Of a stretch of 64,000 nucleotides of DNA, positions 9,692 to 18,853 are shown in pieces. The stretch covers positions 7,725,001 through 7,789,000 of the forward strand of contig NZ_CP063373.1 of assembly GCF_015160855.1 (NCBI RefSeq), written 5' to 3'. Position numbers and translations under genes: made by a program. The notes beneath the pieces were generated by a model that saw nothing but the letters and a program-made list of their open reading frames with translations, was not told where the DNA came from and did no database searches. Source of the stretch: Streptomyces ferrugineus. Lineage in GTDB: Bacteria; Actinomycetota; Actinomycetes; Streptomycetales; Streptomycetaceae. Numbering within the stretch: position 1 is the first letter of the stretch; each line of letters opens with the position of its first letter.

Positions 9692-11149
9692 TCAGAGGCC
9701 GCCGCGGACCTTGGCGTAGACGTCGAGGACCGCCAGGCAGATCGGGACCAGGGACAGCAGCACCAGGGAGTCCGCGAGGTCCAGCATGCGGCCCCAGAAG
9801 GGGGAGAGCCCCTTCTGCGGGACGATCAGGGCGATCGCGATCAGCAGCAGCACGCCCGCCCCGACCGAGGCGCCGAGCCACAGGGTGCGTACGTCGACCG
9901 GGCCGGAGTTGCCCTGGAGCAGATCGACGATGATGTCGGCCGGCGGCGAGATCGCGAGGCCGAGCACCAGCAGTGCGAGCGCGACGACGCCGGCCACGAA
10001 CAGGCAGGTGACCTGGGCGGTGTAGCGGAACAGCCGGGCCCGCAGCATCGCGGCGAGGCCGGTGCACAGGGCCAGCAGCTGGGCCCAGCCGCTGTCGCTG
10101 AAGCCGAGCACCGCGCCGCCCGCGCCGATGATCACGGCGGCGCAGCCGCCGACGAGGCCCAGCAGCAGCTCGTGGCCGCGGCTGGTCTGGGCGACGATGC
10201 GCTGGACGTCGACCGCCTCGAGGTCGCCCTCGCGGCCCTCGCGGCGGGCGCGGGCCAGGTCCTCGGGGTTGCGGAAGCCGATCGGGAGCTTGGCGAAGCG
10301 GGCCGACCAGCCGGGCAGGAAGCCGACGACCGCCAGGGCGACGACCGTGGTGCCGGCGGCGATCTCGCGGGGCTCGGCCTCGGTGAGCACCCCGCAGAAC
10401 ACGGCGAGCGTGCCGATCGCGGAGGCCAGCGCGGCGGCCACGAACGGGGCGTCGCCCTGCGGCAGCAGCATGATCAGTACGACGGAGCAGAGCAGTACGG
10501 CCACACAGCCGACCAGGAACTGGATCCTGCCGGGGCCCTCACCCGCGTCCTGGGGGATGACGCCGGAGCCCGCGATGAGCGCGTGCGGCAGTGCCGAGAT
10601 GCCGAGCGCGACGGCGGCGCCGCGGTCCTCGTACACCCGGGCCCGCACACCGGCGAGCGACGTCAGGGCGAGCGCGGTCACGCCGGCCAGGATGCCCTGC
10701 AGGCCGTGCATGTCGTGCCGCAGCGGATCCGCGAACCAGAAGACGAAGCCGAGCATGACCAGCAGCAGCGACCCCGCGACCAGGCCCGCGACCCGCATCA
10801 GGTTGTCGTTCCAGCTGCGGACGTCCTGCTTGACCGCCGCGGCGATGGCGTCCACCACGTCGTCGTGGACCGCCGGCGGCAGCGAGTCGGCGAAGGTGCG
10901 CAGCAGCAGCACCTCGCCGTCCCTGACCCGGTGCTCCAGCAACGACCGGCTGGCGTCCAGCACTTGGCCCTCACGGGTCACAAGGTGGTAACCGGCGGGA
11001 CTGTTGTCCGACTGGACCAGGCCCGAGAGTCTGACGATCTCGGGAAAAAGGTCCTGGATCGGCAGGTCCTCCGGCAGCGCCACATCGACGCGACTGTCCG
11101 GCGCTGCGATGGTGATTCGGCAGAAACCTGTCGAAGTCCCCGTGCTCAC
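9692..11149 (-). CDS. eccD: Type VII secretion membrane channel protein EccD
   Basis: A 485-residue inner-membrane component that lines the ESX pore. Residues 1-85 form a ubiquitin/YukD-like cytoplasmic domain (CRITIAAPDSRVDVALPEDL). From about residue 115 onwards there are roughly eleven hydrophobic helices, matching EccD architecture and length. GTG at 11149 has AGGGGG about nine bases upstream. It is divergent from eccC, with a 274-bp shared promoter region, and points towards rpsO. EccB and EccE are not in the window, so the rest of the apparatus must be encoded elsewhere, probably past the right edge. Confidence 0.93.
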   Translation of the reverse strand: MSTGTSTGFCRITIAAPDSRVDVALPEDLPIQDLFPEIVRLSGLVQSDNSPAGYHLVTREGQVLDASRSLLEHRVRDGEVLLLRTFADSLPPAVHDDVVDAIAAAVKQDVRSWNDNLMRVAGLVAGSLLLVMLGFVFWFADPLRHDMHGLQGILAGVTALALTSLAGVRARVYEDRGAAVALGISALPHALIAGSGVIPQDAGEGPGRIQFLVGCVAVLLCSVVLIMLLPQGDAPFVAAALASAIGTLAVFCGVLTEAEPREIAAGTTVVALAVVGFLPGWSARFAKLPIGFRNPEDLARARREGREGDLEAVDVQRIVAQTSRGHELLLGLVGGCAAVIIGAGGAVLGFSDSGWAQLLALCTGLAAMLRARLFRYTAQVTCLFVAGVVALALLVLGLAISPPADIIVDLLQGNSGPVDVRTLWLGASVGAGVLLLIAIALIVPQKGLSPFWGRMLDLADSLVLLSLVPICLAVLDVYAKVRGGL

Positions 11150-11423
11150 CTGGTGTTCCCCCTGCTAGACAAGGCTTCTTCACGCCGCTCCTACGACGCG
11201 GCTCGCCACCCTATCCGCTGCCGCACCCGGGGAAGGACCTACCTCCCGCATTCCTCCCAGGACCTGCGCCGCATCTCCATCCGCCTCCCTCCATCGGGCA
11301 CCTGCCGCATCAGTAGGATCGACCTCTACGCGAACGACGCCTACGCGAACGAGAACACGTCGCGGTACAACGGGGGCGTCGGTGCCAGGACGTACGTATC
11401 AATCGCGAAGGATGAGTGCATCG
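11150..11423. promoter_or_regulatory. Divergent eccD/eccC promoter region
   Basis: A 274-bp non-coding gap between the divergent eccD and eccC starts, so it must carry both promoters. It contains a short direct repeat (CTACGCGAACGA twice, around 11329-11355) near the eccC side. No regulator site is recognisable. Confidence 0.4.
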
Positions 11424-14400
11424 GTGAGCGTCGTCATCATCAAGCGGCCACCGCGGATAGTGCCCCCGGCCGTCCCGGACGGCGAGGTCAAACTGGAGAC
11501 GCCCCCCGAGATCCCTCGCGAGGGCGACGAGAGCATGCTGATGAACCTGCTGCCCATGATGGGCATGCTGGGTTCGGTCGGTTTCTTCTTCATGCCCAAC
11601 CTGCCCTCTTATATGAGGGTGGTCGGTGGTCTGATGCTGGCCTCGACGCTGGCCATGGCCATCGCCCAGTTCGCCAGGGCCCGGCAGCAGGGCGGCGGCG
11701 CGGGGATGGCCCAGGACCGGCGTGACTACTTCCGCTATCTGGAGCAGGTCCGCAAGGACGTGCACAAGACGGCGGAGCTGCAGCGGCAGAGCCAGCTCTT
11801 CCAGCATCCCGACCCGGAGCAGCTCTGGGCGGTGGCGGCCGACAGCAAGCGGCTGTGGGAGCGGCGGCCGACGGACGCGGACTTCGCCTCCGTACGGATC
11901 GGGCGCGGTGTGCAGCAGCTGAACACTCCGCTCGTCGCGCCGGAGACGGCGCCCAAGGACGAGCTGGAGCCGCTGACCGCGGCCGCCATGAAGGCGTTCC
12001 TCGACGCGCACGGCTCGCTGTCCGATCTGCCCGTCTCCATCTCGCTGCGCGCCTTTTACCACGTGACGGTCTGCGGCGAGTCGGACACGGTGTACGGCAA
12101 CGCCCGGGCCTCCCTGTCCCAGTTGGCGACGCTGCACTCGCCCGAGGATCTGATGATCGCCGTGGTGGCGCACCCCTCCGCGGCGGCGGACTGGGACTGG
12201 ATCAAGTGGCTGCCGCACAGCCAGCATCCGAAGGCCAAGGACGGGGCGGGCTCGACCCGGCTGCTGTTCGACGACCTCGGTGAGCTGGAGGAGGCGCTGG
12301 CGGACCAGTTGGGCGACCGGCCCCGCTGGAACCGCGAGGCGACCCCCGTCTACGACCAGCCGCATCTGATCGTGGTGCTCGACGGCGGCACCGTGCCGCC
12401 GGACTCCGAACTGGCCAGCAGCGAGGGCCTGCAGGGCGTCACGTTCCTGGAGATCGCCCCCGGCCCGCTGGAGGAGGAGCTGCGCGCCGGTCTGACGGTC
12501 TACGCGAAGCCGGACCGGATGCGGCTGTTCGTCGGCCACGAGTCCGCGTACACCGGCAAGCCCGACGTGCTGAACCCGGCGCAGGCCGAGTCCCTGGCGC
12601 GGCAGCTGGCCCCCTTCCGGGTCGGGTCCGCGGAGGAGGGCGAGCCCCTGCTGTCCAACCTGGACTTCACCGACCTCATGGGCATCGGCGACGCGGGCAC
12701 CGTCGACGTCTCCCGCACCTGGCGGCCGCGCACGCTGCACGAGCGGCTGCGGGTGCCGATCGGTGTCGGTGAGAACGGCGAGCCGGTCATGCTGGACCTC
12801 AAGGAGGCCTCGCAGGAGGGCATGGGCCCGCACGGTCTGTGCGTCGGCGCCACCGGTTCCGGCAAGTCCGAGGTGCTGCGCACCCTGGTGCTCGGGCTCG
12901 CGGTGACGCACTCCTCGGAGACGCTGAACTTCATCCTCGCGGACTTCAAGGGCGGTGCGACCTTCGCCGGTATGGCGGACATGCCGCACACCGCGGCCGT
13001 GATCACCAACCTCGCCGACGACCTCACCCTCGTCGACCGCATGCGCGACTCGATCATGGGTGAGACGCAGCGCCGTCAGGAGCTGCTGCGCTCGGCGGGC
13101 AACTACGCCAACCTGCACGACTACGAGAAGGCCCGGGCCGCGGGTGCCGCGCTGGAGCCGATGGCCTCGCTGGTGATCGTGCTCGACGAGTTCTCCGAAC
13201 TCCTCACCGCCAAGCCCGACTTCATCGACATGTTCATCCAGATCGGCCGTATCGGCCGTTCGCTGGGCATTCACCTGCTGCTGGCGTCGCAGCGCCTGGA
13301 GGAAGGCAAGCTGCGCGGCCTGGACACGTACCTGTCGTACCGGATCGGTCTGCGGACCTTCTCCGCCGCCGAGTCCCGTACGGCGATCGGTGTCCCGGAC
13401 GCCTACCACCTGCCGTCGATTCCCGGTTCCGGTTATCTGCGCTACGACACCGACACCATGGTCCGCTTCAAGGCGGCGTACGTGTCGGGGCCGTACCACG
13501 GTGAGGGCCCGTCCCGCGTGCACCGGTCGACCCAGTTGCGGCCGGCGCTGTTCTCCGCGGAGCACGTGGCGCTGCCCCCGCAGCCGGTGATCGAGGAGCC
13601 GGAGCCCGACAACCGGGTGGACGACGCGCTCGCCGACACCGTCCTGGACGTGCTCGTCGGCCGGATGGTCAACCAGGGTCCGCCCGCCCACCAGGTGTGG
13701 CTGCCCCCGCTGGAGGAGGCGCCGTCGCTGGAGCAGTTGCTCCCGCAGCTCGCCGTCAGCCCGGAGCGCGGCCTGACCGCGCCCGACTACACGGCGCTCG
13801 GCCGGCTCAACGTGCCGGTCGGCCTGGTGGACAAGCCGTTCGAGCAGCGGCGTGACGTGCTGTACCGGGACTTCGCGGGCGGTGCGGGTCACGGTCTGTT
13901 CGTCGGTGGTCCGCAGTCCGGCAAGTCCACGCTGCTGCGTACGCTCATCTCGTCGTTCGCGCTCACCCACACGCCGTCCGAAGTGCAGTTCTACTGCCTG
14001 GACTTCGGCGGCGGCAGCCTGATCGCGATGGAGGAGCTGGCGCATGTCGGCGGCGTCGCCAACCGTCTCGACGCCGAGAAGGTGCGACGTACGGTCAGCG
14101 AGGTCGAGGGCATCCTCGAGGCGCGCGAGGAGTACTTCCGCGTCAACAACGTCGACTCGATCACGACCTTCCGTCAGCGCCGGGCCGCGGGCCAGCTGCC
14201 CGACCAGCACTGGGGTGACGTCTTCCTCGTCATCGACGGCTGGGCCACGTTCAAGACGGACTACGAGCTGCTGGAGTCGACCGTCACGGAGATCGCGACC
14301 CGCGGCCTCGGCTTCGGTGTGCACGTGATCCTGACGGCGAGCCGCTACACCGAGGTGCGTCCGGCGCTGAAGGACATGCTGCAGAACCGCATCGAGCTCA

Positions 14401-15371
14401 GGCTCGGTGACCCGACGGAGTCGGAGATCGACCGCAAGGTCGCGCAGAACGTCCCCGCCACCGTGCCGGGCCGTGGTCTGACGCCGGACAAGCTGCACTA
14501 CATGACGGCGCTGCCGCGCGTCGACGGCTCCTCGGCGACGGACGACCTGTCCGAGGCGACGTCGATCCTCATCCGCGGGATCAACGACAACTGGCAGGGC
14601 AGCCACGCCCCGGCCGTACGACTGCTGCCGACCATGATGCCGGCGGACCGCCTGCCCAAGGGCTTCGAGCACCCGGACCGCGGTGTGGCCATCGGTATCG
14701 ACGAGTCGTCGCTGTCGCCGGTCTTCGTCGACTTCGAGACCGACCCGCTGTTCATCGTGTTCGGTGAGAGCGAGTCCGGTAAGTCCGCGCTGCTCAGGAT
14801 GCTCGTCAAGCAGATCACCGAGCGCTACACGCCGGACCAGGCGAAGATCGTCATGGGTGACTACCGGCGCGCCCACCTGGAGGGCGTGCCCGACTCGCAC
14901 CTGTCGCGGTACTGCGCGTCGGCGCCGGCTCTCACGGAGACGCTGGAGGGCCTGGCCGGCTCGATGCACCGCCGGATGCCCGGTCCGGACGTCACGCCCG
15001 AGCAGCTGCGCAACCGGAGCTGGTACAGCAGCCCGGACGCGTTCGTCATCGTCGACGACTACGACCTGGTGGCGACCGGCGTGAACCCGCTGGCCCCGCT
15101 CCTGGAGTACCTGCCGTTCGCCCGTGACATCGGTCTGCGCGTCATCATCGCGCGGGCCTCGGGCGGTGCGAGCCGGTCGCTGTACGAGCCGGTGATGCAG
15201 CGGATGCGCGAGCTCGGCGCCCAGGGCGTGGTGCTCTCCGGCGACCGCTCGGAGGGCGCGCTGCTCGGCAACATCACGGCGTCGCAACTCCCGCCCGGCC
15301 GTGGTTACTTCCACACGCGCCGGCGCGGCGGCCAGCTCATCCAGACGGGATGGCTGCCGAACCGGTTCTGA
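11424..15371 (+). CDS. eccC: Type VII secretion FtsK/SpoIIIE ATPase EccC (EccCa-EccCb fused)
   Basis: The ESX motor that recognises WXG substrates and drives export. It is 1315 residues in one chain. N-terminal transmembrane segments sit at about 38-85. Three FtsK-type ATPase domains follow, with Walker A motifs GATGSGKS (475-482), GGPQSGKS (lysine 834) and GESESGKS (lysine 1120). Walker B of domain 1 is LVIVLDEFSEL; domain 2 has FLVIDGW and domain 3 FVIVDDYD, so both lack the catalytic glutamate seen in domain 1. GTG at 11424 is chosen over ATG at 11412, whose only purine-rich site (GAAGG) abuts it. GAAGGATGAG sits upstream of the GTG. Confidence 0.95.
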   Translation: MSVVIIKRPPRIVPPAVPDGEVKLETPPEIPREGDESMLMNLLPMMGMLGSVGFFFMPNLPSYMRVVGGLMLASTLAMAIAQFARARQQGGGAGMAQDRRDYFRYLEQVRKDVHKTAELQRQSQLFQHPDPEQLWAVAADSKRLWERRPTDADFASVRIGRGVQQLNTPLVAPETAPKDELEPLTAAAMKAFLDAHGSLSDLPVSISLRAFYHVTVCGESDTVYGNARASLSQLATLHSPEDLMIAVVAHPSAAADWDWIKWLPHSQHPKAKDGAGSTRLLFDDLGELEEALADQLGDRPRWNREATPVYDQPHLIVVLDGGTVPPDSELASSEGLQGVTFLEIAPGPLEEELRAGLTVYAKPDRMRLFVGHESAYTGKPDVLNPAQAESLARQLAPFRVGSAEEGEPLLSNLDFTDLMGIGDAGTVDVSRTWRPRTLHERLRVPIGVGENGEPVMLDLKEASQEGMGPHGLCVGATGSGKSEVLRTLVLGLAVTHSSETLNFILADFKGGATFAGMADMPHTAAVITNLADDLTLVDRMRDSIMGETQRRQELLRSAGNYANLHDYEKARAAGAALEPMASLVIVLDEFSELLTAKPDFIDMFIQIGRIGRSLGIHLLLASQRLEEGKLRGLDTYLSYRIGLRTFSAAESRTAIGVPDAYHLPSIPGSGYLRYDTDTMVRFKAAYVSGPYHGEGPSRVHRSTQLRPALFSAEHVALPPQPVIEEPEPDNRVDDALADTVLDVLVGRMVNQGPPAHQVWLPPLEEAPSLEQLLPQLAVSPERGLTAPDYTALGRLNVPVGLVDKPFEQRRDVLYRDFAGGAGHGLFVGGPQSGKSTLLRTLISSFALTHTPSEVQFYCLDFGGGSLIAMEELAHVGGVANRLDAEKVRRTVSEVEGILEAREEYFRVNNVDSITTFRQRRAAGQLPDQHWGDVFLVIDGWATFKTDYELLESTVTEIATRGLGFGVHVILTASRYTEVRPALKDMLQNRIELRLGDPTESEIDRKVAQNVPATVPGRGLTPDKLHYMTALPRVDGSSATDDLSEATSILIRGINDNWQGSHAPAVRLLPTMMPADRLPKGFEHPDRGVAIGIDESSLSPVFVDFETDPLFIVFGESESGKSALLRMLVKQITERYTPDQAKIVMGDYRRAHLEGVPDSHLSRYCASAPALTETLEGLAGSMHRRMPGPDVTPEQLRNRSWYSSPDAFVIVDDYDLVATGVNPLAPLLEYLPFARDIGLRVIIARASGGASRSLYEPVMQRMRELGAQGVVLSGDRSEGALLGNITASQLPPGRGYFHTRRRGGQLIQTGWLPNRF

Positions 15372-15372
15372 G

Positions 15373-15441
15373 GAACGGTCGGTTCAGGACGAACGGTCGG
15401 TTCAGGACGAACGGTCGGTTCAGGAGGAACGGTCGGTTCAG
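15373..15441. repeat. 18-bp tandem repeat after eccC
   Basis: Nearly four head-to-tail copies of GAACGGTCGGTTCAGGAC begin one base after the eccC stop. Copies 1 and 2 are identical, copy 3 differs at its last base, and copy 4 is cut at 15 bases. There are no unique spacers, so it is not a CRISPR array. Confidence 0.95.
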
Positions 15442-15555
15442 TCCGCAGGGGCGGTACCCGGGTGGGTGCCGCCCCTTCCTGTTGCCCTTGGGGGGTTCAG
15501 GGGCCCGGCGCTAAAGTGGCGGCGCGACATGAATGACGAGCCACGGGGGGCAGTT

Positions 15556-15957
15556 GTGCCGTCGGAATACATGGACTCCGATCCCGCGGTCCTCAAGACC
15601 GAGGGCTACCACATGTTCAACGTCGGAGTGGACTTCGCCAAGGCCGTGACGGCGCTGCAGACGGGACTGACCGCACTCGAGCAGGGCGACACCCCGCCGT
15701 GGGGCGACGACGACATCGGCGAGAAGTTCGGCGTCGTCTACGAAGGCCTGCGCGACGGCATGTACGACTCGATGGGCAGCCTGGCGGAGCGGATCGCCGG
15801 GATGGGCGTCGCCTTCACCAAGATGGGCGTGGCGCACGAGCTGAACGAGGCCGAGCAGGAAGCCATCTGGCGGGAGACGACGGCCGAGTACGACGGTCAG
15901 GTGAAGATGCCGCCCGGGGTGGCCACGGGCACGCTCCATACCAAGCCGACCACCTGA
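15556..15957 (+). CDS. WXG100-like protein next to eccC
   Basis: A 133-residue, mostly helical protein. A WG turn (PWGDDDIGEKF) separates two predicted helices, as in the variant WXG100 family of actinobacteria, and the tail is polar. It closely resembles the 108-residue protein at 35894-36220 (PWADADFGEIFGEIY, then a DSLAERL/GSLAERI helix). GTG at 15556 is favoured over ATG at 15529 because GGGGGG lies five bases upstream. Its place directly behind eccC suggests a secreted partner or chaperone-like substrate. It lacks a strict WxG and an obvious YxxxD/E signal. Confidence 0.8.
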   Translation: MPSEYMDSDPAVLKTEGYHMFNVGVDFAKAVTALQTGLTALEQGDTPPWGDDDIGEKFGVVYEGLRDGMYDSMGSLAERIAGMGVAFTKMGVAHELNEAEQEAIWRETTAEYDGQVKMPPGVATGTLHTKPTT

Positions 15958-16041
15958 TCCGCGACGGACGTGTGACGGACCACCCGCGCCAGTAGGGTGA
16001 GTCACACATGTCGTTCGCACGTCAGGAAGAGGCCCAGCAGC

Positions 16042-16359
16042 ATGACCGAGGCACGGGACAACGAGGTCGGGACTCAGGCCGAGGACATCAAGGCGCGCAA
16101 GGAGCGGGAGCGCGACGAGTTGTACGCCCTCGACATCTCCGGGGTCGAGTGGCACTGCGCGCCCGGTACCGAGGAGCACGAGGAGCGGGTCGAGATCGCG
16201 TACCTGCCCGAGGGTGCGGTGGCCATGCGGTCCTCCCTCGACCCCGGCACGGTGCTGCGGTACACCGAGGCGGAGTGGCGGGCGTTCGTACTGGGCGCGC
16301 GGGACGGGGAGTTCGACCTGGAGCCGACGCCGCACAACGGAGGCGTGGCGGCCGACTGA
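16042..16359 (+). CDS. DUF397-domain protein
   Basis: A 105-residue soluble protein. The DUF397 pattern is visible: GVEWHCAPG near residue 33, VEIAYLPEGAVAMRSSLDPG, then LRYTEAEWRAFVLGARDGEFD. DUF397 proteins are usually 60-80 residues and often pair with helix-turn-helix regulators; none is adjacent here, and this one has a charged 30-residue N-terminal extension. ATG at 16042 has GAGG nine bases upstream. It lies 84 bp after the WXG100-like gene and is probably co-transcribed with it. Its role in secretion is unknown. Confidence 0.82.
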   Translation: MTEARDNEVGTQAEDIKARKERERDELYALDISGVEWHCAPGTEEHEERVEIAYLPEGAVAMRSSLDPGTVLRYTEAEWRAFVLGARDGEFDLEPTPHNGGVAAD

Positions 16360-16674
16360 GCGCTCCGCCGGCACTGAGCCGATCTGCGGCTCCGCCGGTT
16401 GTGCCGACTGCGGCTCCGGCGCGGGGCGGCGATGGGCCGTCGATCGGCTGCGGCGTCATCGTGGCTGATCACGTCCGAGCGGCGGAGCCGGCCGTACATC
16501 GGCTGTGACATCAGCCGCCGGCGCGGCGGTGCCCCGCGCCCCTTCAGGGCGCTGCCGCACCCAACAGACTTCGCCCGGCCCGCCTGGTCCGTCTCCGGGC
16601 CCGGCCGGGCGCCTAGGATCGGCGTCGAACGCGAAGGCATCCGCGACGGCGGAGGACGCGGAGGACGGGGACCC
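16360..16674. other. Gene-free spacer
   Basis: No convincing coding sequence. It carries an imperfect direct repeat built on TGCGGCTCCG (near 16385 and 16409) and presumably the promoter of the ATPase gene at 16675. Confidence 0.5.
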
Positions 16675-18669
16675 ATGACCGGCTCGACAGACGACTACGC
16701 ACCGCACCCCCACATAGGTGGCCGGGTCGCCGCCCTGCGCGCACTCGCCGCGTGGCGTGGGTCCGCGCCCGGCGCACCACGCGTGGTCGTGCTCACCGGC
16801 AGCTCCGGCAGCGGGCGTTCGCGGCTGCTCACCGGGTTCCTGATGCTGTGCGAGCCGGAGTACCGCAAGCGACTGCCGCTGGACGAGATGGATCCGTCCA
16901 CGGTGCCGCCTGAGCTGCCCGCCCCGGCGGTGCCGTCCGCCGACGGACTGACCGCGGCCCAGGTCCTGTGGCTGCTGGCCGACCACTACGGGCTGAACGC
17001 CACCAGCACCGAGGGCGTGTACGCCGAACTGGCCGCTCTCGACGAGCCGGTGACCGTCGTCGTACCGGACGTCGACCGGGCCGGCCCGGTACGCGCCGCG
17101 GGCGAGCCCGAACGGCTCGTACGGGACGTGCTCAAGCCCCTGGCGGCCACCGAGACGGTCCGGCTGCTGGCCGAGGTGCCGCGCCCGCTGGCCGTCGAGC
17201 TGGCCGCGGGCCTGCCGTCCGGCACCGTCCAGGTCATCGATCTCGACGAGCAGGAGTGGGCCGACCCGGAGGGCCTGGTGCTGCACGCCCAGGCCGCGCT
17301 GAACCCGGAGTTCGGGGCGCCCGAGCTGCCGTTCACCGTCGATCCCGCCGCCCGTCTGGCTCTGGGCGCGGCCATCGGCCGCCGGGCCGGGACGAGCCCG
17401 CTGGTCGTTCAACTCGCCGTCCACTGCATCCTGATGGCCCCGGAGGGCTTCGACCCGGCCGACGAGCGCCTGTTGCCCACCTCGGTCGGCGAGGCCCTCG
17501 ACCTGCATGCCCGGCGGCTCGGTGCCGACCCGCGGACGCTACGGCTGCTGCTGGCGCCGCTCGCCCTGGCCGAGGGCGACGGGATACCCGTCCAGCTGTG
17601 GGCGCGGCTGGCGAGCGCGGTCGCCGAGCAGGACATGAGCCAGGCCATGGCGGGCGCGATGCTGCTCGCCGGACCCTTCGTACAGCCCGAGGAGCGGGAA
17701 GAGGAACAGGAGCAGGTAGAGGAGCAGGAGCAGGAAGAGGAGGGTGCGGACGGCGGGCGTACGCTGCTGCGGCTGCTGCACCCGGCCGTCGGGGACGAGA
17801 TCCGCGCCGGTCTGCCGAACGTCCGGGCCGCTCAGACGCAGATCGCGATGGCGCTGCTGGAGGCCGTGCCGGAGCAGGACTGGAGCAAGGCCGACCCCTA
17901 TGTGCGCGACCACATCGCGGGCCACACCCTGGAGGCGGGCCTGCTGCCCCAACTCCTCACGGACCCGGGGCTGTTCGTCCACGCCGACCCGGTGCCGCTG
18001 CGCGCCGCCGTAGAGGCCGTACCGACCGAGGCGCTGGGTCCACCCGCCCGTACCTATCTGCGTACGGCGCCCCTGCTGACCCGCACCCAGGCTCCCGTCA
18101 CGCTGCGGGCCGCTCTGCTGGAGACCGCGTTCGTCGAGGACGGGCTGCCCGAGTACGCCGAGGCCATCCACGACCGGCTCGGTGTCGAGCTGCCCTGGCA
18201 GACCCTGTGGAACCTGCCCGTTCCCGGGATCAGCGCCGCGACCGTCGGCAGCCTGCCCCGGCCCGAGGGACCGGCCGCCCCTGTCGCCGTCCTCGTCGTG
18301 CCCGCGGGCACGCCCGGTGCGCTGCCGGTCGGCGAGGGATCGGGTTCCGCGGTGCTCGTCCATGGGCTCGTACAGCCCGGTCTCCTCGGCGACGCCGGCA
18401 CCGACACCGACACCGGCCCCGACCTCGACCCCGCGCGGATTCTGCGCCCCTCCGAGGAGGAGCGGGCCGCCGCCCCGCTGGGGCTGAGCCGTGGCGCGGA
18501 CTATCTGCGGGTCTGGGACCGGGCGAGTCAGGAGGTCGTCGCCGCGCTGGTCTCCGACACGCCCTTCACCGCCGCCGACCTCTCCTCCGACGGCATCCTG
18601 CTCGTGGCCACCGAGCGTGGGGCGAAGGCCCTGCGCATCCGCTCGGCGGGCACAGGGATAGCCTCGTAG
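16675..18669 (+). CDS. P-loop ATPase of a SUKH-linked pair
   Basis: A 664-residue protein with an N-terminal P-loop (TGSSGSGRSRLL, about residues 41-52) and a probable hydrophobic strand ending VVVPDVDRA. The helical body carries a very Glu/Gln-rich insert near residues 338-356. The C-terminus contains ELPWQTLW and a repeat-like tail (LLVATERGAKALRI). It is homologous to the first three quarters of the ATPase-SUKH fusion at 28153 (shared LPW-x-TLW and ATPase-type N-terminus) but lacks the SUKH domain, which here is encoded by the next gene. ATG at 16675 has GAGGACGGGG upstream. Signalling or conditional immunity is inference; it could be a STAND-type sensor. Confidence 0.8.
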   Translation: MTGSTDDYAPHPHIGGRVAALRALAAWRGSAPGAPRVVVLTGSSGSGRSRLLTGFLMLCEPEYRKRLPLDEMDPSTVPPELPAPAVPSADGLTAAQVLWLLADHYGLNATSTEGVYAELAALDEPVTVVVPDVDRAGPVRAAGEPERLVRDVLKPLAATETVRLLAEVPRPLAVELAAGLPSGTVQVIDLDEQEWADPEGLVLHAQAALNPEFGAPELPFTVDPAARLALGAAIGRRAGTSPLVVQLAVHCILMAPEGFDPADERLLPTSVGEALDLHARRLGADPRTLRLLLAPLALAEGDGIPVQLWARLASAVAEQDMSQAMAGAMLLAGPFVQPEEREEEQEQVEEQEQEEEGADGGRTLLRLLHPAVGDEIRAGLPNVRAAQTQIAMALLEAVPEQDWSKADPYVRDHIAGHTLEAGLLPQLLTDPGLFVHADPVPLRAAVEAVPTEALGPPARTYLRTAPLLTRTQAPVTLRAALLETAFVEDGLPEYAEAIHDRLGVELPWQTLWNLPVPGISAATVGSLPRPEGPAAPVAVLVVPAGTPGALPVGEGSGSAVLVHGLVQPGLLGDAGTDTDTGPDLDPARILRPSEEERAAAPLGLSRGADYLRVWDRASQEVVAALVSDTPFTAADLSSDGILLVATERGAKALRIRSAGTGIAS

Positions 18670-18676
18670 ACGCGCA

Positions 18677-18812
18677 GGGCGCGGCCCGCGCGTGGACAGG
18701 CACGGCGCGGCCCGCGCGTCGACGCGTACGGCGGGGCCGTCCCGTCGATACGTACCGACACGTACGGCGGGGTCCTCCCGTCGACACCTACGGCGGGGCC
18801 CACCCGTCGTCC
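18677..18812. repeat. Imperfect direct repeats in the 18670-18853 spacer
   Basis: Two copies of GCGCGGCCCGCGCGT (about 18679 and 18706) are followed by three diverged copies of a roughly 25-bp unit beginning TACGGCGGGG and ending CCCGTCG (starting near 18726, 18762 and 18788). The final copy lies just ahead of the SUKH-4 gene. Confidence 0.6.
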
Positions 18813-18853
18813 CTGTTCTCCCCTCGACCGACCAGTCCCGAAGGAGCCTCCCC

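Noticed and set aside
11310..15314. A 1334-codon open frame on the minus strand opposite eccC
   Set aside because: It is the GC-skewed shadow of eccC. The translation is Arg/His/Gln/Val-rich with no family motif, whereas the plus strand gives three clear ATPase domains.
15373..15441. Possible CRISPR array
   Set aside because: The repeats are directly adjacent with no unique spacers and there are no cas genes nearby.
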